DNA from: Lasioglossum baleicum
Taxonomy: Eukaryota; Arthropoda; Insecta; Hymenoptera; Halictidae
Assembly: GCF_051020765.1 (NCBI RefSeq)
Contig: NW_027469286.1
Span: forward strand, 182,577-246,576
DNA length: 64,000 nt
Direction of reading: 5' to 3'
In this document: positions 24,146 to 36,972 of the stretch, piece after piece
Layout of the letters: each line of letters starts with the position of its first letter
Numbering within the stretch: the first letter of the stretch is position 1
Translations under genes and position numbers: made by a program
The notes under the pieces: model-generated
What the model saw: only the letters and a program-made list of their open reading frames with translations
Told to the model about the DNA's origin: nothing
Databases searched by the model: none

Positions 24146-24313
24146 GCTAGTTAAGTAAAAACACGTGCGAGAGGATGCATCCCGCAGGCTAGTCGAGTAA
24201 AAACACGTGCGAGAGGATGCATCCCGCAGGCTAGTTAAGTAAAAACACGTGCGAGAGGATGCATCCCGCAGGCTAGTCGAGTAAAAACACGTGCGAGGTT
24301 TTGTGGGATGCGC
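24146..24313. repeat. S-T doublet: two S monomers 84 bp apart
   Basis: The S monomers at 24,146 and 24,230 are separated by exactly one S-T pair (84 bp), the smallest S interval in the window. It looks like a simple tandem duplication of the first two leader monomers. The second T monomer leads into a B block with three TTTTGTGGG units. Confidence 0.92.
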
Positions 24314-25490
24314 ATGCGCAGGTTTTGTGGGATGCGCATGCGCAGGTTTTGTGGGATGCGCATGCGCAGATTTTTTGGGACGCGCATGCGCAGGTTTTTT
24401 GGGATGCGCATGGCTAGTCGAGCAAAAACACGTGCGAGAGGATGCATCCCGCAGGCTAGTCGAGTAAAAACACGTGCGAGGTTTTGTGGGATGCGCATGC
24501 GCAGGTTTTTTGGGATGCGCATGCGCAGGTTTTTTGGGATGCGCATGGCTAGTCGAGCAAAAACACGTGCGAGAGGATGCATCCCGCAGGCTAGTCGAGT
24601 AAAAACACGTGCGAGGTTTTGTGGGATGCGCATGCGCAGGTTTTTTGGGATGCGCATGCCTAGTCGAGCAAAAACACGTGCGAGAGGATGCATCCCGCAG
24701 GCTAGTCGAGTAAAAACACGTGCGAAAGGATGCATCCCGCAGGCTAGTCGAGCACAAACACGTGCGAGGTTTTGTGGGATGCGCATGCGCAGATTTTTTG
24801 GGACGCGCATGCGCAGGTTTTTTGGGATGCGCATGGCTAGTCGAGCAAAAACACGTGCGAGAGGATGCATCCCGCAGGCTAGTCGAGTAAAAACACGTGC
24901 GAGGTTTTGTGGGATGCGCATGCGCAGGTTTTTTGGGATGCGCATGCGCAGGTTTTTTGGGATGCGCATGCCTAGGCGAGCAAAAACACGTGCGAGAGGA
25001 TGCATCCCGCAGGCTAGTCGAGCAAAAACACGTGCGAAAGGATGCATCCCGCAGGCTGGTCGAGCAAAAACACGTGCGAGAGGATGCACCCCGCAGGCTA
25101 GTCGAGCAAAAACACGTGCGAGAGGATGCATCCCGCAGGCTAGTCGAGTAAAAACACGTGCGAGAAGATGCATCCCGCAGGCTAGTCGAGCACAAACACG
25201 TGCGAGAGGATGCATCCCGCAGGCTAGTCGAGCAAAAACACGTGCGAGAGGATGCATCCCGCAGGCTAGTCGAGTAAAAACACGTGCGAAAGGATGCATC
25301 CCGCAGGCTAGTCGAGCACAAACACGTGCGAGGTTTTGTGGGATGCGCATGCGCAGGTTTTGTGGGATGCGCATGCGCAGATTTCTTGGGATGCGCATGC
25401 GCAGGTTTTTTGGGATGCGCATGGCTAGTCGAGCAAAAACACGTGCGAGAGGATGCATCCCGCAGGCTAGTCGAGTAAAAACACTTGCGA

Positions 25491-25558
25491 GGTTTCGTGG
25501 GATGCGCATGCGCAGGTTTCGTGGGATGCGCATGCGCAGGTTTTTTGGGATGCGCATG
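25491..25558. repeat. B' cassette 1 (two TTTCGTGGG units)
   Basis: Two B units start GGTTTCGTGGG, then a cut T6 unit follows. The A half monomer before it has CACTTG instead of CACGTG, and the C monomer after it has CAAATACACG. All three variants occur together at every B' site in the window, so the cassette has a single origin. The B' 17-mer from the second T has TTCG, A and CG in the spacing of the CENP-B box. Confidence 0.93.
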
Positions 25559-25703
25559 GCTAGTCGAGCAAATACACGTGCGAGAGGATGCATCCCGCAG
25601 GGTAGTCGAGTAAAAACACGTGCGAGAGGATGCATCCCGCAGGCTAGTCGAGTAAAAACACGTGCGAGAGGATGCATCCCGCAGGCTAGTCGAGTAAAAA
25701 CAC

Positions 25704-26525
25704 GTGCGAGAGGATGCATCCCGCAGGCTAGTCGAGCACAAACACGTGCGAGGTTTTGTGGGATGCGCATGCGCAGGTTTTGTGGGATGCGCATGCGCAG
25801 ATTTTTTGGGATGCGCATGCGCAGGTTTTTTGGGATGCGCATGGCTAGTCGAGCAAAAACACGTGCGAGAGGATGCATCCCGCAGGCTAGTCGAGTAAAA
25901 ACACGTGCGAGAGGATGCATCCCGCAGGCTAGTGGAGTAAAAACACGTGCGAGAGGATGCATCCCGCAGGCTAGTCGAATAAAAACACGTGCGAGACGAT
26001 GCATCCCGCAGTCTAGACGAGTAAAAACACGTGCGAGAGGATGCATCCCGCAGGCTAGTCGAGTAAAAACACGTGCGAGAGGATGCATCCCGCAGGCTAG
26101 TCGAGTAAAAACACGTGCGAGAGGATGCATCCCGCAGGCTAGTCGAGCACAAACACGTGCGAGGTTTTGTGGGATGCGCATGCGCAGGTTTTGTGGGATG
26201 CGCATGCGCAGATTTTTTGGGATGCGCATGCGCAGGTTTTTTGGGATGCGCATGGCTAGTCGAGCAAAAACACGTGCGAGAGGATGCATCCCGCAGGCTA
26301 GTCGAGTAAAAACACGTGCGAGAGGATGCATCCCGCAGGCTAGTGGAGTAAAAACACGTGCGAGAGGATGCATCCCGCAGGCTAGTCGAATAAAAACACG
26401 TGCGAGACGATGCATCCCGCAGTCTAGACGAGTAAAAACACGTGCGAGAGGATGCATCCCGCAGGCTAGTCGAGTAAAAACACGTGCGAGAGGATGCATC
26501 CCGCAGGCTAGTCGAGTAAAAACAC
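25704..26525. repeat. Tandem duplication, period 411 bp
   Basis: Copies at 25,704-26,114 and 26,115-26,525 share X, a four-unit B block, C, and then T monomers carrying GTGGAG, CGAATAAA and GTCTAGACGAG in that order. The same series reappears from about 28,278 with GCCTAGACGAG. The copies diverge just after 26,525, where the second enters a B block from T. Confidence 0.9.
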
Positions 26526-27493
26526 GTGCGAGAGGATGCATCCCGCAGGCTAGTCGAGTAAAAACACGTGCGAGGTTTTGTGGGATGCGCATGCGCAGGT
26601 TTTGTGGGATGCGCATGCGCAGGTTTTTTGGGATGCGCATGTGCAGGTTTTTTGGGATGCGCATGGCTAGTCGAGCAAAAACACGTGCGAGAGGATGCAT
26701 CCCGCAGGCTAGTCGAGTGAAAACACGTGCGAGAGGATGCATCCCGCAGGCTAGTCGAGTAAAAACACGTGCGAGGTTTTGTGGGATGCGCATACGCAGG
26801 TTTTGTGGGATGCGCATGCGCTGGTTTTTTGGGATGCGCAAGCGCAGGTTTTTTGGGATGCGCATGCGCAGGTTTTTTGGGATGCGCATGCGCAGGTTTT
26901 TTGGGATGCGCATGGCTAGTCGAGCAAAAACACGTGCGAGAGGATGCATCCCGCAGGCTAGTCGAGCAAAAACACGTGCGAAAGGATGCATCCCGCAGGC
27001 TGGTCGAGCAAAAACACGTGCGAGAGGATGCACCCCGCAGGCTAGTCGAGCAAAAACACGTGCGAGAGGATGCATCCCGCAGGCTAGTCGAGTAAAAACA
27101 CGTGCGAGAAGATGCATCCCGCAGGCTAGTCGAGCACAAACACGTGCGAGAGGATGCATCCCGCAGGCTAGTCGAGCAAAAACACGTGCGAGAGGATGCA
27201 TCCCGCAGGCTAGTCGAGTAAAAACACGTGCGAAAGGATGCATCCCGCAGGCTAGTCGAGCACAAACACGTGCGAGAGGATGCATCCCGCAGGCTAGTCG
27301 AGCAAAAACACGTGCGAGAGGATGCATCCCGCAGGCTAGTCGAGTAAAAACACGTGCGAAAGGATGCATCCCGCAGGCTAGTCGAGCACAAACACGTGCG
27401 AGGTTTTGTGGGATGCGCATGCGCAGGTTTTGTGGGATGCGCATGCGCAGATTTCTTGGGATGCGCATGCGCAGGTTTTTTGGGATGCGCATG

Positions 27494-28064
27494 GCTAGTC
27501 GAGCAAAAACACGTGCGAGAGGATGCATCCCGCAGGCTAGTCGAGTAAAAACACGTGCGAGAGGATGCATCCCGCAGGCTAGTCGAGTAGAAACACGTGC
27601 AAGAGGATGCTTCCCGCAGGCTAGTCGAGTAAAAACACGTGCGAGAGGATGCATCCCGCAGGCTAGTCGAGTAAAAACACGTGCGAGAGGATGCTTCCCG
27701 CAGGCTAGTCGAGTAAAAACACGTGCGAGAGGATGCATCCCGCATGCTAGTCGAGTAAAAACACGTGCAAGAGGATGCTTCCCGCAGGCTAGTCGAGTAA
27801 AAACACGTGCGAGAGGATGCATCCCGCAGGCTAGTCGAGCAAAAACACGTGCGAGATTATGCATCCCGCAGGCTAGTCGAGCAAAAACACGTGCGAGAGG
27901 ATGCATCCCGCAGGCTAGTCGAGTAAAAACACGTGCGAGAGGATGCATCCTGCAGGCTAGTCGAGTAAAAACACGTGCGAGAGGATGCATCCCGCAGGCT
28001 AGTCGAGTAAAAACACGTGCGAGAGGATGCATCCCGCAGGCTAGTCGAGTAAAAACACTTGCGA
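27494..28064. repeat. A-only run of 571 bp
   Basis: Thirteen full A monomers and a 25 bp half monomer occur with no B unit. It includes alternating GTAGAAACACGTGCAAG, GATGCTTCCCGC and CCCGCATGC variants and a GCGAGATTATGC change near 27,853. It ends in CACTTGCGA just before the B' block at 28,065. Runs of exactly 571 bp recur at 44,334, 49,488, 50,286 and 62,759. Confidence 0.9.
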
Positions 28065-28132
28065 GGTTTCGTGGGATGCGCATGCGCAGGTTTCGTGGGA
28101 TGCGCATGCGCAGGTTTTTTGGGATGCGCATG
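28065..28132. repeat. B' cassette 2
   Basis: Two GGTTTCGTGGG units and a cut T6 unit, with CACTTG before and CAAATACACG after. Preceded by the 571 bp A-only run. Confidence 0.93.
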
Positions 28133-29516
28133 GCTAGTCGAGCAAATACACGTGCGAGAGGATGCATCCCGCAGGGTAGTCGAGTAAAAACACGTGCGAG
28201 AGGATGCATCCCGCAGGCTAGTCGAGTAAAAACACGTGCGAGAGGATGCTTCCCGCAGGCTAGTCGAGTAAAAACACGTGCGAAAGGATGCATCCCGCAG
28301 GCTAGTCGAGCACAAACACGTGCGAGGTTTTGTGGGATGCGCATGCGCAGGTTTTGTGGGATGCGCATGCGCAGATTTTTTGGGATGCGCATGCGCAGGT
28401 TTTTTGGGATGCGCATGGCTAGTCGAGCAAAAACACGTGCGAGAGGATGCATCCCGCAGGCTAGTCGAGTAAAAACACGTGCGAGAGGATGCATCCCGCA
28501 GGCTAGTCGAGTAAAAACACGTGCGAGAGGATGCATCCCGCAGGCTAGTGGAGTAAAAACACGTGCGAGAGGATGCATCCCGCAGGCTAGTCGAATAAAA
28601 ACACGTGCGAGACGATGCATCCCGCAGCCTAGACGAGTAAAAACACGTGCGAGAGGATGCATCCCGCAGGCTAGTCGAGTAAAAACACGTGCGAGAGGAT
28701 GCATCCCGCAGGCTAGTCGAGTAAAAACACGTGCGAGGTTTTGTGGGATGCGCATGCGCAGGTTTTGTGGGATGCGCATGCGCAGGTTTTTTGGGATGCG
28801 CATGTGCAGGTTTTTTGGGATGCGCATGGCTAGTCGAGCAAAAACACGTGCGAGAGGATGCATCCCGCAGGCTAGTCGAGTGAAAACACGTGCGAGAGGA
28901 TGCATCCCGCAGGCTAGTCGAGTAAAAACACGTGCGAGGTTTTGTGGGATGCGCATACGCAGGTTTTGTGGGATGCGCATGCGCAGGTTTTTTGGGATGC
29001 GCATGCGCAGGTTTTTTGGGATGCGCATGGCTAGTCGAGCAAAAACACGTGCGAGAGGATGCATCCCGCAGGGTAGTCGAGTAAAAACACGTGCGAGAGG
29101 ATGCATCCCGCAGGCTAGTCGAGTAAAAACACGTGCGAGAGGATGCATCCCGCAGGCTAGTCGAGTAGAAACACGTGCAAGAGGATGCTTCCCGCAGGCT
29201 AGTCGAGTAAAAACACGTGCGAGAGGATGCATCCCGCAGGCTAGTCGAGTAAAAACACGTGCGAGAGGATGCTTCCCGCAGGCTAGTCGAGTAAAAACAC
29301 GTGCGAGATGATGCATCCCGCAGGCTAGTCGAGCAAAAACACGTGCGAGAGGATGCATCCCGCAGGCTAGTCGAGCAAAAACACGTGCGAGAGGATGCAT
29401 CCCGCAGGCTAGTCGAGTAAAAACACGTGCGAGAGGATGCATCCCGCAGGCTAGTCGAGTAAAAACACGTGCGAGAGGATGCATCCCGCAGGCTAGTCGA
29501 GTAAAAACACTTGCGA

Positions 29517-29584
29517 GGTTTCGTGGGATGCGCATGCGCAGGTTTCGTGGGATGCGCATGCGCAGGTTTTTTGGGATGCGCATG
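29517..29584. repeat. B' cassette 3
   Basis: Two GGTTTCGTGGG units and a cut T6 unit, with CACTTG before and CAAATACACG after. It is the last B' before a 14 kb interval without the form. Confidence 0.93.
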
Positions 29585-29626
29585 GCTAGTCGAGCAAATA
29601 CACGTGCGAGAGGATGCATCCCGCAG

Positions 29627-32053
29627 GCTAGTCGAGCAAAATCACGTGCGAGAGGATGCATCCCGCAGGCTAGTCGAGTAAAAACACGTGCGAGAGGATG
29701 CATCCCGCAGGCTAGTCGAGCACAAACACGTGCGAGAGGATGCATCCCGCAGGCTAGTCGAGCAAAAACACGTGCGAGAGGATGCATCCCGCAGGCTAGT
29801 CGAGTAAAAACACGTGCGAAAGGATGCATCCCGCAGGCTAGTCGAGCACAAACACGTGCGAGGTTTTGTGGGATGCGCATGCGCAGGTTTTGTGGGATGC
29901 ACATTGGGCAAATTTTTTGGGATGCGCATGCGCAGGTTTTTTTTTGGGATGCGCATGGCTAGTAGAGCAAAAACACGTGCGAGAGGATGCATCCCGCAGG
30001 CTAGTCGAGCAAAAACACGTGCGAGAGGATGCATCCCGCAGGCTAGTCGAGTAAAAACACGTGCGAAAGGATGCATCCCGCAGGCTAGTCGAGCACAAAC
30101 ACGTGCGAGGTTTTGTGGGATGCGCATGCGCAGGTTTTGTGGGATGCGCATGCGCAGATTTTTTGGGATGCGCATGCGCAGGTTTTTTGGGATGCGCATG
30201 GCTAGTCGAGCAAAAACACGTGCGAGAGGATGCATCCCGCAGGCTAGTCGAGTAAAAACACGTGCGAGGTTTTGTGGGATGCGCATGCGCAGGTTTTTTG
30301 GGATGCGCATGCCTAGTCGAGCAAAAACACGTGCGAGAGGATGCATCCCGCAGGCTAGTCGAGTAAAAACACGTGCGAAAGGATGCATCCCGCAGGCTAG
30401 TCGAGCACAAACACGTGCGAGGTTTTGTGGGATGCGCATGCGCAGGTTTTGTGGGATGCGCATGCGCAGATTTTTTGGGACGCGCATGCGCAGGTTTTTT
30501 GGGATGCGCATGGCTAGTCGAGCAAAAACACGTGCGAGAGGATGCATCCCGCAGGCTAGTCGAGTAAAAACACGTGCGAGGTTTTGTGGGATGCGCATGC
30601 GCAGGTTTTTTGGGATGCGCATGCGCAGGTTTTTTGGGATGCGCATGCCTAGGCGAGCAAAAACACGTGCGAGAGGATGCATCCCGCAGGCTAGTCGAGT
30701 AAAAACACGTGCGAAAGGATGCATCCCGCAGGCTAGTCGAGCACAAACACGTGCGAGGTTTTGTGGGATGCGCATGTGCAGGTTTTGTGGGATGCGCATG
30801 CGCAGATTTTTTGGGACGCGCATGCGCAGGTTTTTTGGGATGCGCATGGCTAGTCGAGCAAAAACACGTGCGAGAGGATGCATCCCGCAGGCTAGTCGAG
30901 TAAAAACACGTGCGAGGTTTTGTGAGATGCGCATACGCAGGTTTTGTGGGATGCGCATGCGCAGGTTTTTTGGGATGCGCATGCGCAGGTTTTTTGGGAT
31001 GCGCATGCGCAGGTTTTTTGGGATGCGCATGGCTAGTCGAGCAAAAACACGTGCGAGAGGATGCATCCCGCAGGCTAGTCGAGTAAAAACACGTGCGAGG
31101 TTTTGTGGGATGCGCATACGCAGGTTTTGTGGGATGCGCATGCGCAGGTTTTTTGGGATGCGCATGCGCAGGTTTTTTGGGATGCGCATGGCTAGTCGAG
31201 CAAAAACACGTGCGAGAGGATGCATCCCGCAGGCTAGTCGAGTAAAAACACGTGCGAGGTTTTGTGGGATGCGCATGCGCAGGTTTTTGGGATGCGCATG
31301 CCTAGTCGAGCAAAAACACGTGCGAGAGGATGCATCCCGCAGGCTAGTCGAGTAAAAACACGTGCGAAAGGATGCATCCCGCAGGCTAGTCGAGCACAAA
31401 CACGTGCGAGGTTTTGTGGGATGCGCATGCGCAGGTTTTGTGGGATGCGCATGCGCAGATTTTTTGGGACGCGCATGCGCAGGTTTTTTGGGATGCGCAT
31501 GGCTAGTCGAGCAAAAACACGTGCGAGAGGATGCATCCCGCAGGCTAGTCGAGTAAAAACACGTGCGAGGTTTTGTGGGATGCGCATACGCAGGTTTTGT
31601 GGGATGCGCATGCGCAGGTTTTTTGGGATGCGCATGCGCAGGTTTTTTGGGATGCGCATGCGCAGGTTTTTTGGGATGCGCATGGCTAGTCGAGCAAAAA
31701 CACGTGCGAGAGGATGCATCCCGCAGGCTAGTCGAGTAAAAACACGTGCGAGAGGATGCATCCCGCAGGCTAGTCGAGCAAAAACACGTGCGAGAGGATG
31801 CATCCCGCAGGCTAGTCGAGCACAAACACGTGCGAGAGGATGCATCCCGCAGGCTAGTCGAGTAAAAACACGTGCGAAAGGATGCATCCCGCAGGCTAGT
31901 CGAGCACAAACACGTGCGAGGTTTTGTGGGATGCGCATGCGCAGGTTTTGTGGGATGCGCATGCGCAGATTTTTTGGGATGCGCATGCGCAGGTTTTTTG
32001 GGATGCGCATGGCTAGTCGAGCAAAAACACGTGCGAGAGGATGCATCCCGCAG
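29627..32053. repeat. Super-unit with cryptic leader, first copy of 2,427 bp repeat
   Basis: The monomer at 29,627 sits exactly where S would be (2,427 bp before the S at 32,054) but is a C type with CAAAATCACGTG. It is followed by T-X-C-T*-X as in a normal leader. The first AATTTTTT block is unusual, reading GATGCACATTGGGCAAA near 29,896-29,912. The rest is B-rich without B'. Confidence 0.88.
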
Positions 32054-34864
32054 GCTAGTTAAGTAAAAACACGTGCGAGAGGATGCATCCCGCAGGCTAG
32101 TCGAGTAAAAACACGTGCGAGAGGATGCATCCCGCAGGCTAGTCGAGCACAAACACGTGCGAGAGGATGCATCCCGCAGGCTAGTCGAGCAAAAACACGT
32201 GCGAGAGGATGCATCCCGCAGGCTAGTCGAGTAAAAACACGTGCGAAAGGATGCATCCCGCAGGCTAGTCGAGCACAAACACGTGCGAGGTTTTGTGGGA
32301 TGCGCATGCGCAGGTTTTGTGGGATGCGCATTGCGCAAATTTTTTGGGATGCGCATGCGCAGGTTTTTTTTTGGGATGCGCATGGCTAGTAGAGCAAAAA
32401 CACGTGCGAGAGGATGCATCCCGCAGGCTAGTCGAGCAAAAACACGTGCGAGAGGATGCATCCCGCAGGCTAGTCGAGTAAAAACACGTGCGAAAGGATG
32501 CATCCCGCAGGCTAGTCGAGCACAAACACGTGCGAGGTTTTGTGGGATGCGCATGCGCAGGTTTTGTGGGATGCGCATGCGCAGATTTTTTGGCATGCGC
32601 ATGCGCAGGTTTTTTGGGATGCGCATGGCTAGTCGAGCAAAAACACGTGCGAGAGGATGCATCCCGCAGGCTAGTCGAGTAAAAACACGTGCGAGGTTTT
32701 GTGGGATGCGCATGCGCAGGTTTTTTGGGATGCGCATGCCTAGTCGAGCAAAAACACGTGCGAGAGGATGCATCCCGCAGGCTAGTCGAGTAAAAACACG
32801 TGCGAAAGGATGCATCCCGCAGGCTAGTCGAGCACAAACACGTGCGAGGTTTTGTGGGATGCGCATGCGCAGGTTTTGTGGGATGCGCATGCGCAGATTT
32901 TTTGGGACGCGCATGCGCAGGTTTTTTGGGATGCGCATGGCTAGTCGAGCAAAAACACGTGCGAGAGGATGCATCCCGCAGGCTAGTCGAGTAAAAACAC
33001 GTGCGAGGTTTTGTGGGATGCGCATGCGCAGGTTTTTTGGGATGCGCATGCGCAGGTTTTTTGGGATGCGCATGCCTAGGCGAGCAAAAACACGTGCGAG
33101 AGGATGCATCCCGCAGGCTAGTCGAGTAAAAACACGTGCGAAAGGATGCATCCCGCAGGCTAGTCGAGCACAAACACGTGCGAGGTTTTGTGGGATGCGC
33201 ATGTGCAGGTTTTGTGGGATGCGCATGCGCAGATTTTTTGGGACGCGCATGCGCAGGTTTTTTGGGATGCGCATGGCTAGTCGAGCAAAAACACGTGCGA
33301 GAGGATGCATCCCGCAGGCTAGTCGAGTAAAAACACGTGCGAGGTTTTGTGGGATGCGCATACGCAGGTTTTGTGGGATGCGCATGCGCAGGTTTTTTGG
33401 GATGCGCATGCGCAGGTTTTTTGGGATGCGCATGGCTAGTCGAGCAAAAACACGTGCGAGAGGATGCATCCCGCAGGCTAGTCGAGTAAAAACACGTGCG
33501 AGGTTTTGTGGGATGCGCATACGCAGGTTTTGTGGGATGCGCATGCGCAGGTTTTTTGGGATGCGCATGCGCAGGTTTTTTGGGATGCGCATGGCTAGTC
33601 GAGCAAAAACACGTGCGAGAGGATGCATCCCGCAGGCTAGTCGAGTAAAAACACGTGCGAGGTTTTGTGGGATGCGCATGCGCAGGTTTTTGGGATGCGC
33701 ATGCCTAGTCGAGCAAAAACACGTGCGAGAGGATGCATCCCGCAGGCTAGTCGAGTAAAAACACGTGCGAAAGGATGCATCCCGCAGGCTAGTCGAGCAC
33801 AAACACGTGCGAGGTTTTGTGGGATGCGCATGCGCAGGTTTTGTGGGATGCGCATGCGCAGATTTTTTGGGACGCGCATGCGCAGGTTTTTTGGGATGCG
33901 CATGGCTAGTCGAGCAAAAACACGTGCGAGAGGATGCATCCCGCAGGCTAGTCGAGTAAAAACACGTCCGAGGTTTTGTGGGATGCGCATACGCAGGTTT
34001 TGTGGGATGCGCATGCGCAGGTTTTTTGGGATGCGCATGCGCAGGTTTTTTGGGATGCGCATGCGCAGGTTTTTTGGGATGCGCATGCGCAGGTTTTTTG
34101 GGATGCGCATGGCTAGTCTAGCAAAAACACGTGCGAGAGGATGCATCCCGCAGGCTAGTCGAGTAAAAACACGTGCGAAAGGATGCATCCCGCAGGCTAG
34201 TCGAGCACAAACACGTGCGAGGTTTTGTGGGATGCGCATGCGCAGGTTTTGTGGGATGCGCATGCGCAGATTTTTTGGGACGCGCATGCGCAGGTTTTTT
34301 GGGATGCGCATGGCTAGTCGAGCAAAAACACGTGCGAGAGGATGCATCCCGCAGGCTAGTCGAGTAAAAACACGTGCGAGGTTTTGTGGGATGCGCATAC
34401 GCAGGTTTTGTGGGATGCGCATGCGCAGGTTTTTTGGGATGCGCATGCGCAGGTTTTTTGGGATGCGCATGCGCAGGTTTTTTGGGATGCGCATGGCTAG
34501 TCGAGCAAAAACACGTGCGAGAGGATGCATCCCGCAGGCTAGTCGAGTAAAAACACGTGCGAGAGGATGCATCCCGCAGGCTAGTCGAGCAAAAACACGT
34601 GCGAGAGGATGCATCCCGCAGGCTAGTCGAGCACAAACACGTGCGAGAGGATGCATCCCGCAGGCTAGTCGAGTAAAAACACGTGCGAAAGGATGCATCC
34701 CGCAGGCTAGTCGAGCACAAACACGTGCGAGGTTTTGTGGGATGCGCATGCGCAGGTTTTGTGGGATGCGCATGCGCAGATTTTTTGGGATGCGCATGCG
34801 CAGGTTTTTTGGGATGCGCATGGCTAGTCTAGCAAAAACACGTGCGAGAGGATGCATCCCGCAG
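32054..34864. repeat. S-delimited super-unit 13, second copy of 2,427 bp repeat
   Basis: It has the full leader. Checkpoints for the offset are the first X before the AATTTTTT block (29,838/32,265) and the T*-X modules at 30,709/33,136. ATTGCGCAAA lies at 32,330-32,339. It extends further right than the first copy, to a B block of gt', gt and four T6 units near 33,970-34,110. CTAGTCTAGC at about 34,115 and 34,824 is a variant shared with the next two super-units. Confidence 0.9.
32330..32339. other. ATTGCGCAAA site made by one-base insertion
   Basis: An extra T between two half palindromes gives TGCGCATTGCGCAAA. ATTGCGCAAA differs by one base from the C/EBP consensus ATTGCGCAAT. Identical sites occur at 38,592, 41,753, 47,468, 52,937, 58,383 and 61,457, each in the first AATTTTTT block after a leader or leader-like run. 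The equivalent place at about 29,896-29,912 reads CACATTGGGCAAA. Confidence 0.85.
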
Positions 34865-36972
34865 GCTAGTTAAGTAAAAACACGTGCGAGAGGATGCATC
34901 CCGCAGGCTAGTCGAGTAAAAACACGTGCGAGAGGATGCATCCCGCAGGCTAGTCGAGCACAAACACGTGCGAGAGGATGCATCCCGCAGGCTAGTCGAG
35001 CAAAAACACGTGCGAGAGGATGCATCCCGCAGGCTAGTCGAGTAAAAACACGTGCGAAAGGATGCATCCCGCAGGCTAGTCGAGCACAAACACGTGCGAG
35101 GTTTTGTGGGATGCGCATGCGCAGGTTTTGTGGGATGCGCATGCGCAGATTTTTTGGGATGCGCATGCGCAGGTTTTTTGGGATGCGCATGGCTAGTCGA
35201 GCAAAAACACGTGCGAGAGGATGCATCCCGCAGGCTAGTCGAGTAAAAACACGTGCGAGGTTTTGTGGGATGCGCATGCGCAGGTTTTTTGGGATGCGCA
35301 TGCCTAGTCGAGCAAAAACACGTGCGAGAGGATGCATCCCGCAGGCTAGTCGAGTAAAAACACGTGCGAAAGGATGCATCCCGCAGGCTAGTCGAGCACA
35401 AACACGTGCGAGGTTTTGTGGGATGCGCATGCGCAGGTTTTGTGGGATGCGCATGCGCAGATTTTTTGGGACGCGCATGCGCAGGTTTTTTGGGATGCGC
35501 ATGGCTAGTCGAGCAAAAACACGTGCGAGAGGATGCATCCCGCAGGCTAGTCGAGTAAAAACACGTGCGAGGTTTTGTGGGATGCGCATGCGCAGGTTTT
35601 TTGGGATGCGCATGCCTAGGCGAGCAAAAACACGTGCGAGAGGATGCATCCCGCAGGCTAGTCGAGTAAAAACACGTGCGAAAGGATGCATCCCGCAGGC
35701 TAGTCGAGCACAAACACGTGCGAGGTTTTGTGGGATGCGCATGTGCAGGTTTTGTGGGATGCGCATGCGCAGATTTTTTGGGACGCGCATGCGCAGGTTT
35801 TTTGGGATGCGCATGGCTAGTCGAGCAAAAACACGTGCGAGAGGATGCATCCCGCAGGCTAGTCGAGTAAAAACACGTGCGAGGTTTTGTGGGATGCGCA
35901 TACGCAGGTTTTGTGGGATGCGCATGCGCAGGTTTTTTGGGATGCGCATGCGCAGGTTTTTTGGGATGCGCATGGCTAGTCGAGCAAAAACACGTGCGAG
36001 AGGATGCATCCCGCAGGCTAGTCGAGTAAAAACACGTGCGAGGTTTTGTGGGATGCGCATACGCAGGTTTTGTGGGATGCGCATGCGCAGGTTTTTTGGG
36101 ATGCGCATGCGCAGGTTTTTTGGGATGCGCATGGCTAGTCGAGCAAAAACACGTGCGAGAGGATGCATCCCGCAGGCTAGTCGAGTAAAAACACGTGCGA
36201 GGTTTTGTGGGATGCGCATGCGCAGGTTTTTGGGATGCGCATGCCTAGTCGAGCAAAAACACGTGCGAGAGGATGCATCCCGCAGGCTAGTCGAGTAAAA
36301 ACACGTGCGAAAGGATGCATCCCGCAGGCTAGTCGAGCACAAACACGTGCGAGGTTTTGTGGGATGCGCATGCGCAGGTTTTGTGGGATGCGCATGCGCA
36401 GATTTTTTGGGACGCGCATGCGCAGGTTTTTTGGGATGCGCATGGCTAGTCGAGCAAAAACACGTGCGAGAGGATGCATCCCGCAGGCTAGTCGAGTAAA
36501 AACACGTGCGAGGTTTTGTGGGATGCGCATACGCAGGTTTTGTGGGATGCGCATGCGCAGGTTTTTTGGGATGCGCATGCGCAGGTTTTTTGGGATGCGC
36601 ATGGCTAGTCGAGCAAAAACACGTGCGAGAGGATGCATCCCGCAGGCTAGTCGAGTAAAAACACGTGCGAGAGGATGCATCCCGCAGGCTAGTCGAGCAA
36701 AAACACGTGCGAGAGGATGCATCCCGCAGGCTAGTCGAGCACAAACACGTGCGAGAGGATGCATCCCGCAGGCTAGTCGAGTAAAAACACGTGCGAAAGG
36801 ATGCATCCCGCAGGCTAGTCGAGCACAAACACGTGCGAGGTTTTGTGGGATGCGCATGCGCAGGTTTTGTGGGATGCGCATGCGCAGATTTTTTGGGATG
36901 CGCATGCGCAGGTTTTTTGGGATGCGCATGGCTAGTCTAGCAAAAACACGTGCGAGAGGATGCATCCCGCAG
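34865..36972. repeat. S-delimited super-unit 14 (2,108 bp)
   Basis: It has the full leader, but the first B block is the plain four-unit type rather than the AATTTTTT block, so it differs from super-units 13 and 16. GCATGTGCAGG occurs in the X-entered block near 35,742, as in 30,776 and 33,203. It ends with CTAGTCTAGC near 36,932. Confidence 0.92.

Larger units (their letters stand above)
24230..29626. repeat. A-rich variant domain with the first B' cassettes
   Basis: No S monomer occurs between 24,235 and 32,054. This part is richer in A monomers than the first 24 kb and has more A variants: GCTAGTGGAG, CGAATAAAAAC, GTCTAGACGAG, GAGACGATGC, GTGCAAGAGG and GATGCTTCCCGC. B' units (GGTTTCGTGGG) appear here first, at 25,491, 28,065 and 29,517. 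It also holds degraded B units near 26,810-26,850 (GCGCTGG, GCAAGCGC). The diversity is consistent with an older part of the array, but no tree was made. Confidence 0.9.

Noticed and set aside
21413..27745. Minus-strand open frame of 2,110 codons
   Set aside because: It is made wholly of 14- and 8-residue repeats produced by the satellite monomers, overlaps an equally long open frame on the other strand, has no domain, and has no promoter or unique end. Multiples-of-three monomers explain it.
24308..29311. Plus-strand open frame of 1,667 codons rich in Arg, Cys and Met
   Set aside because: Same cause; it starts and ends at monomer variants, not at gene-like signals.
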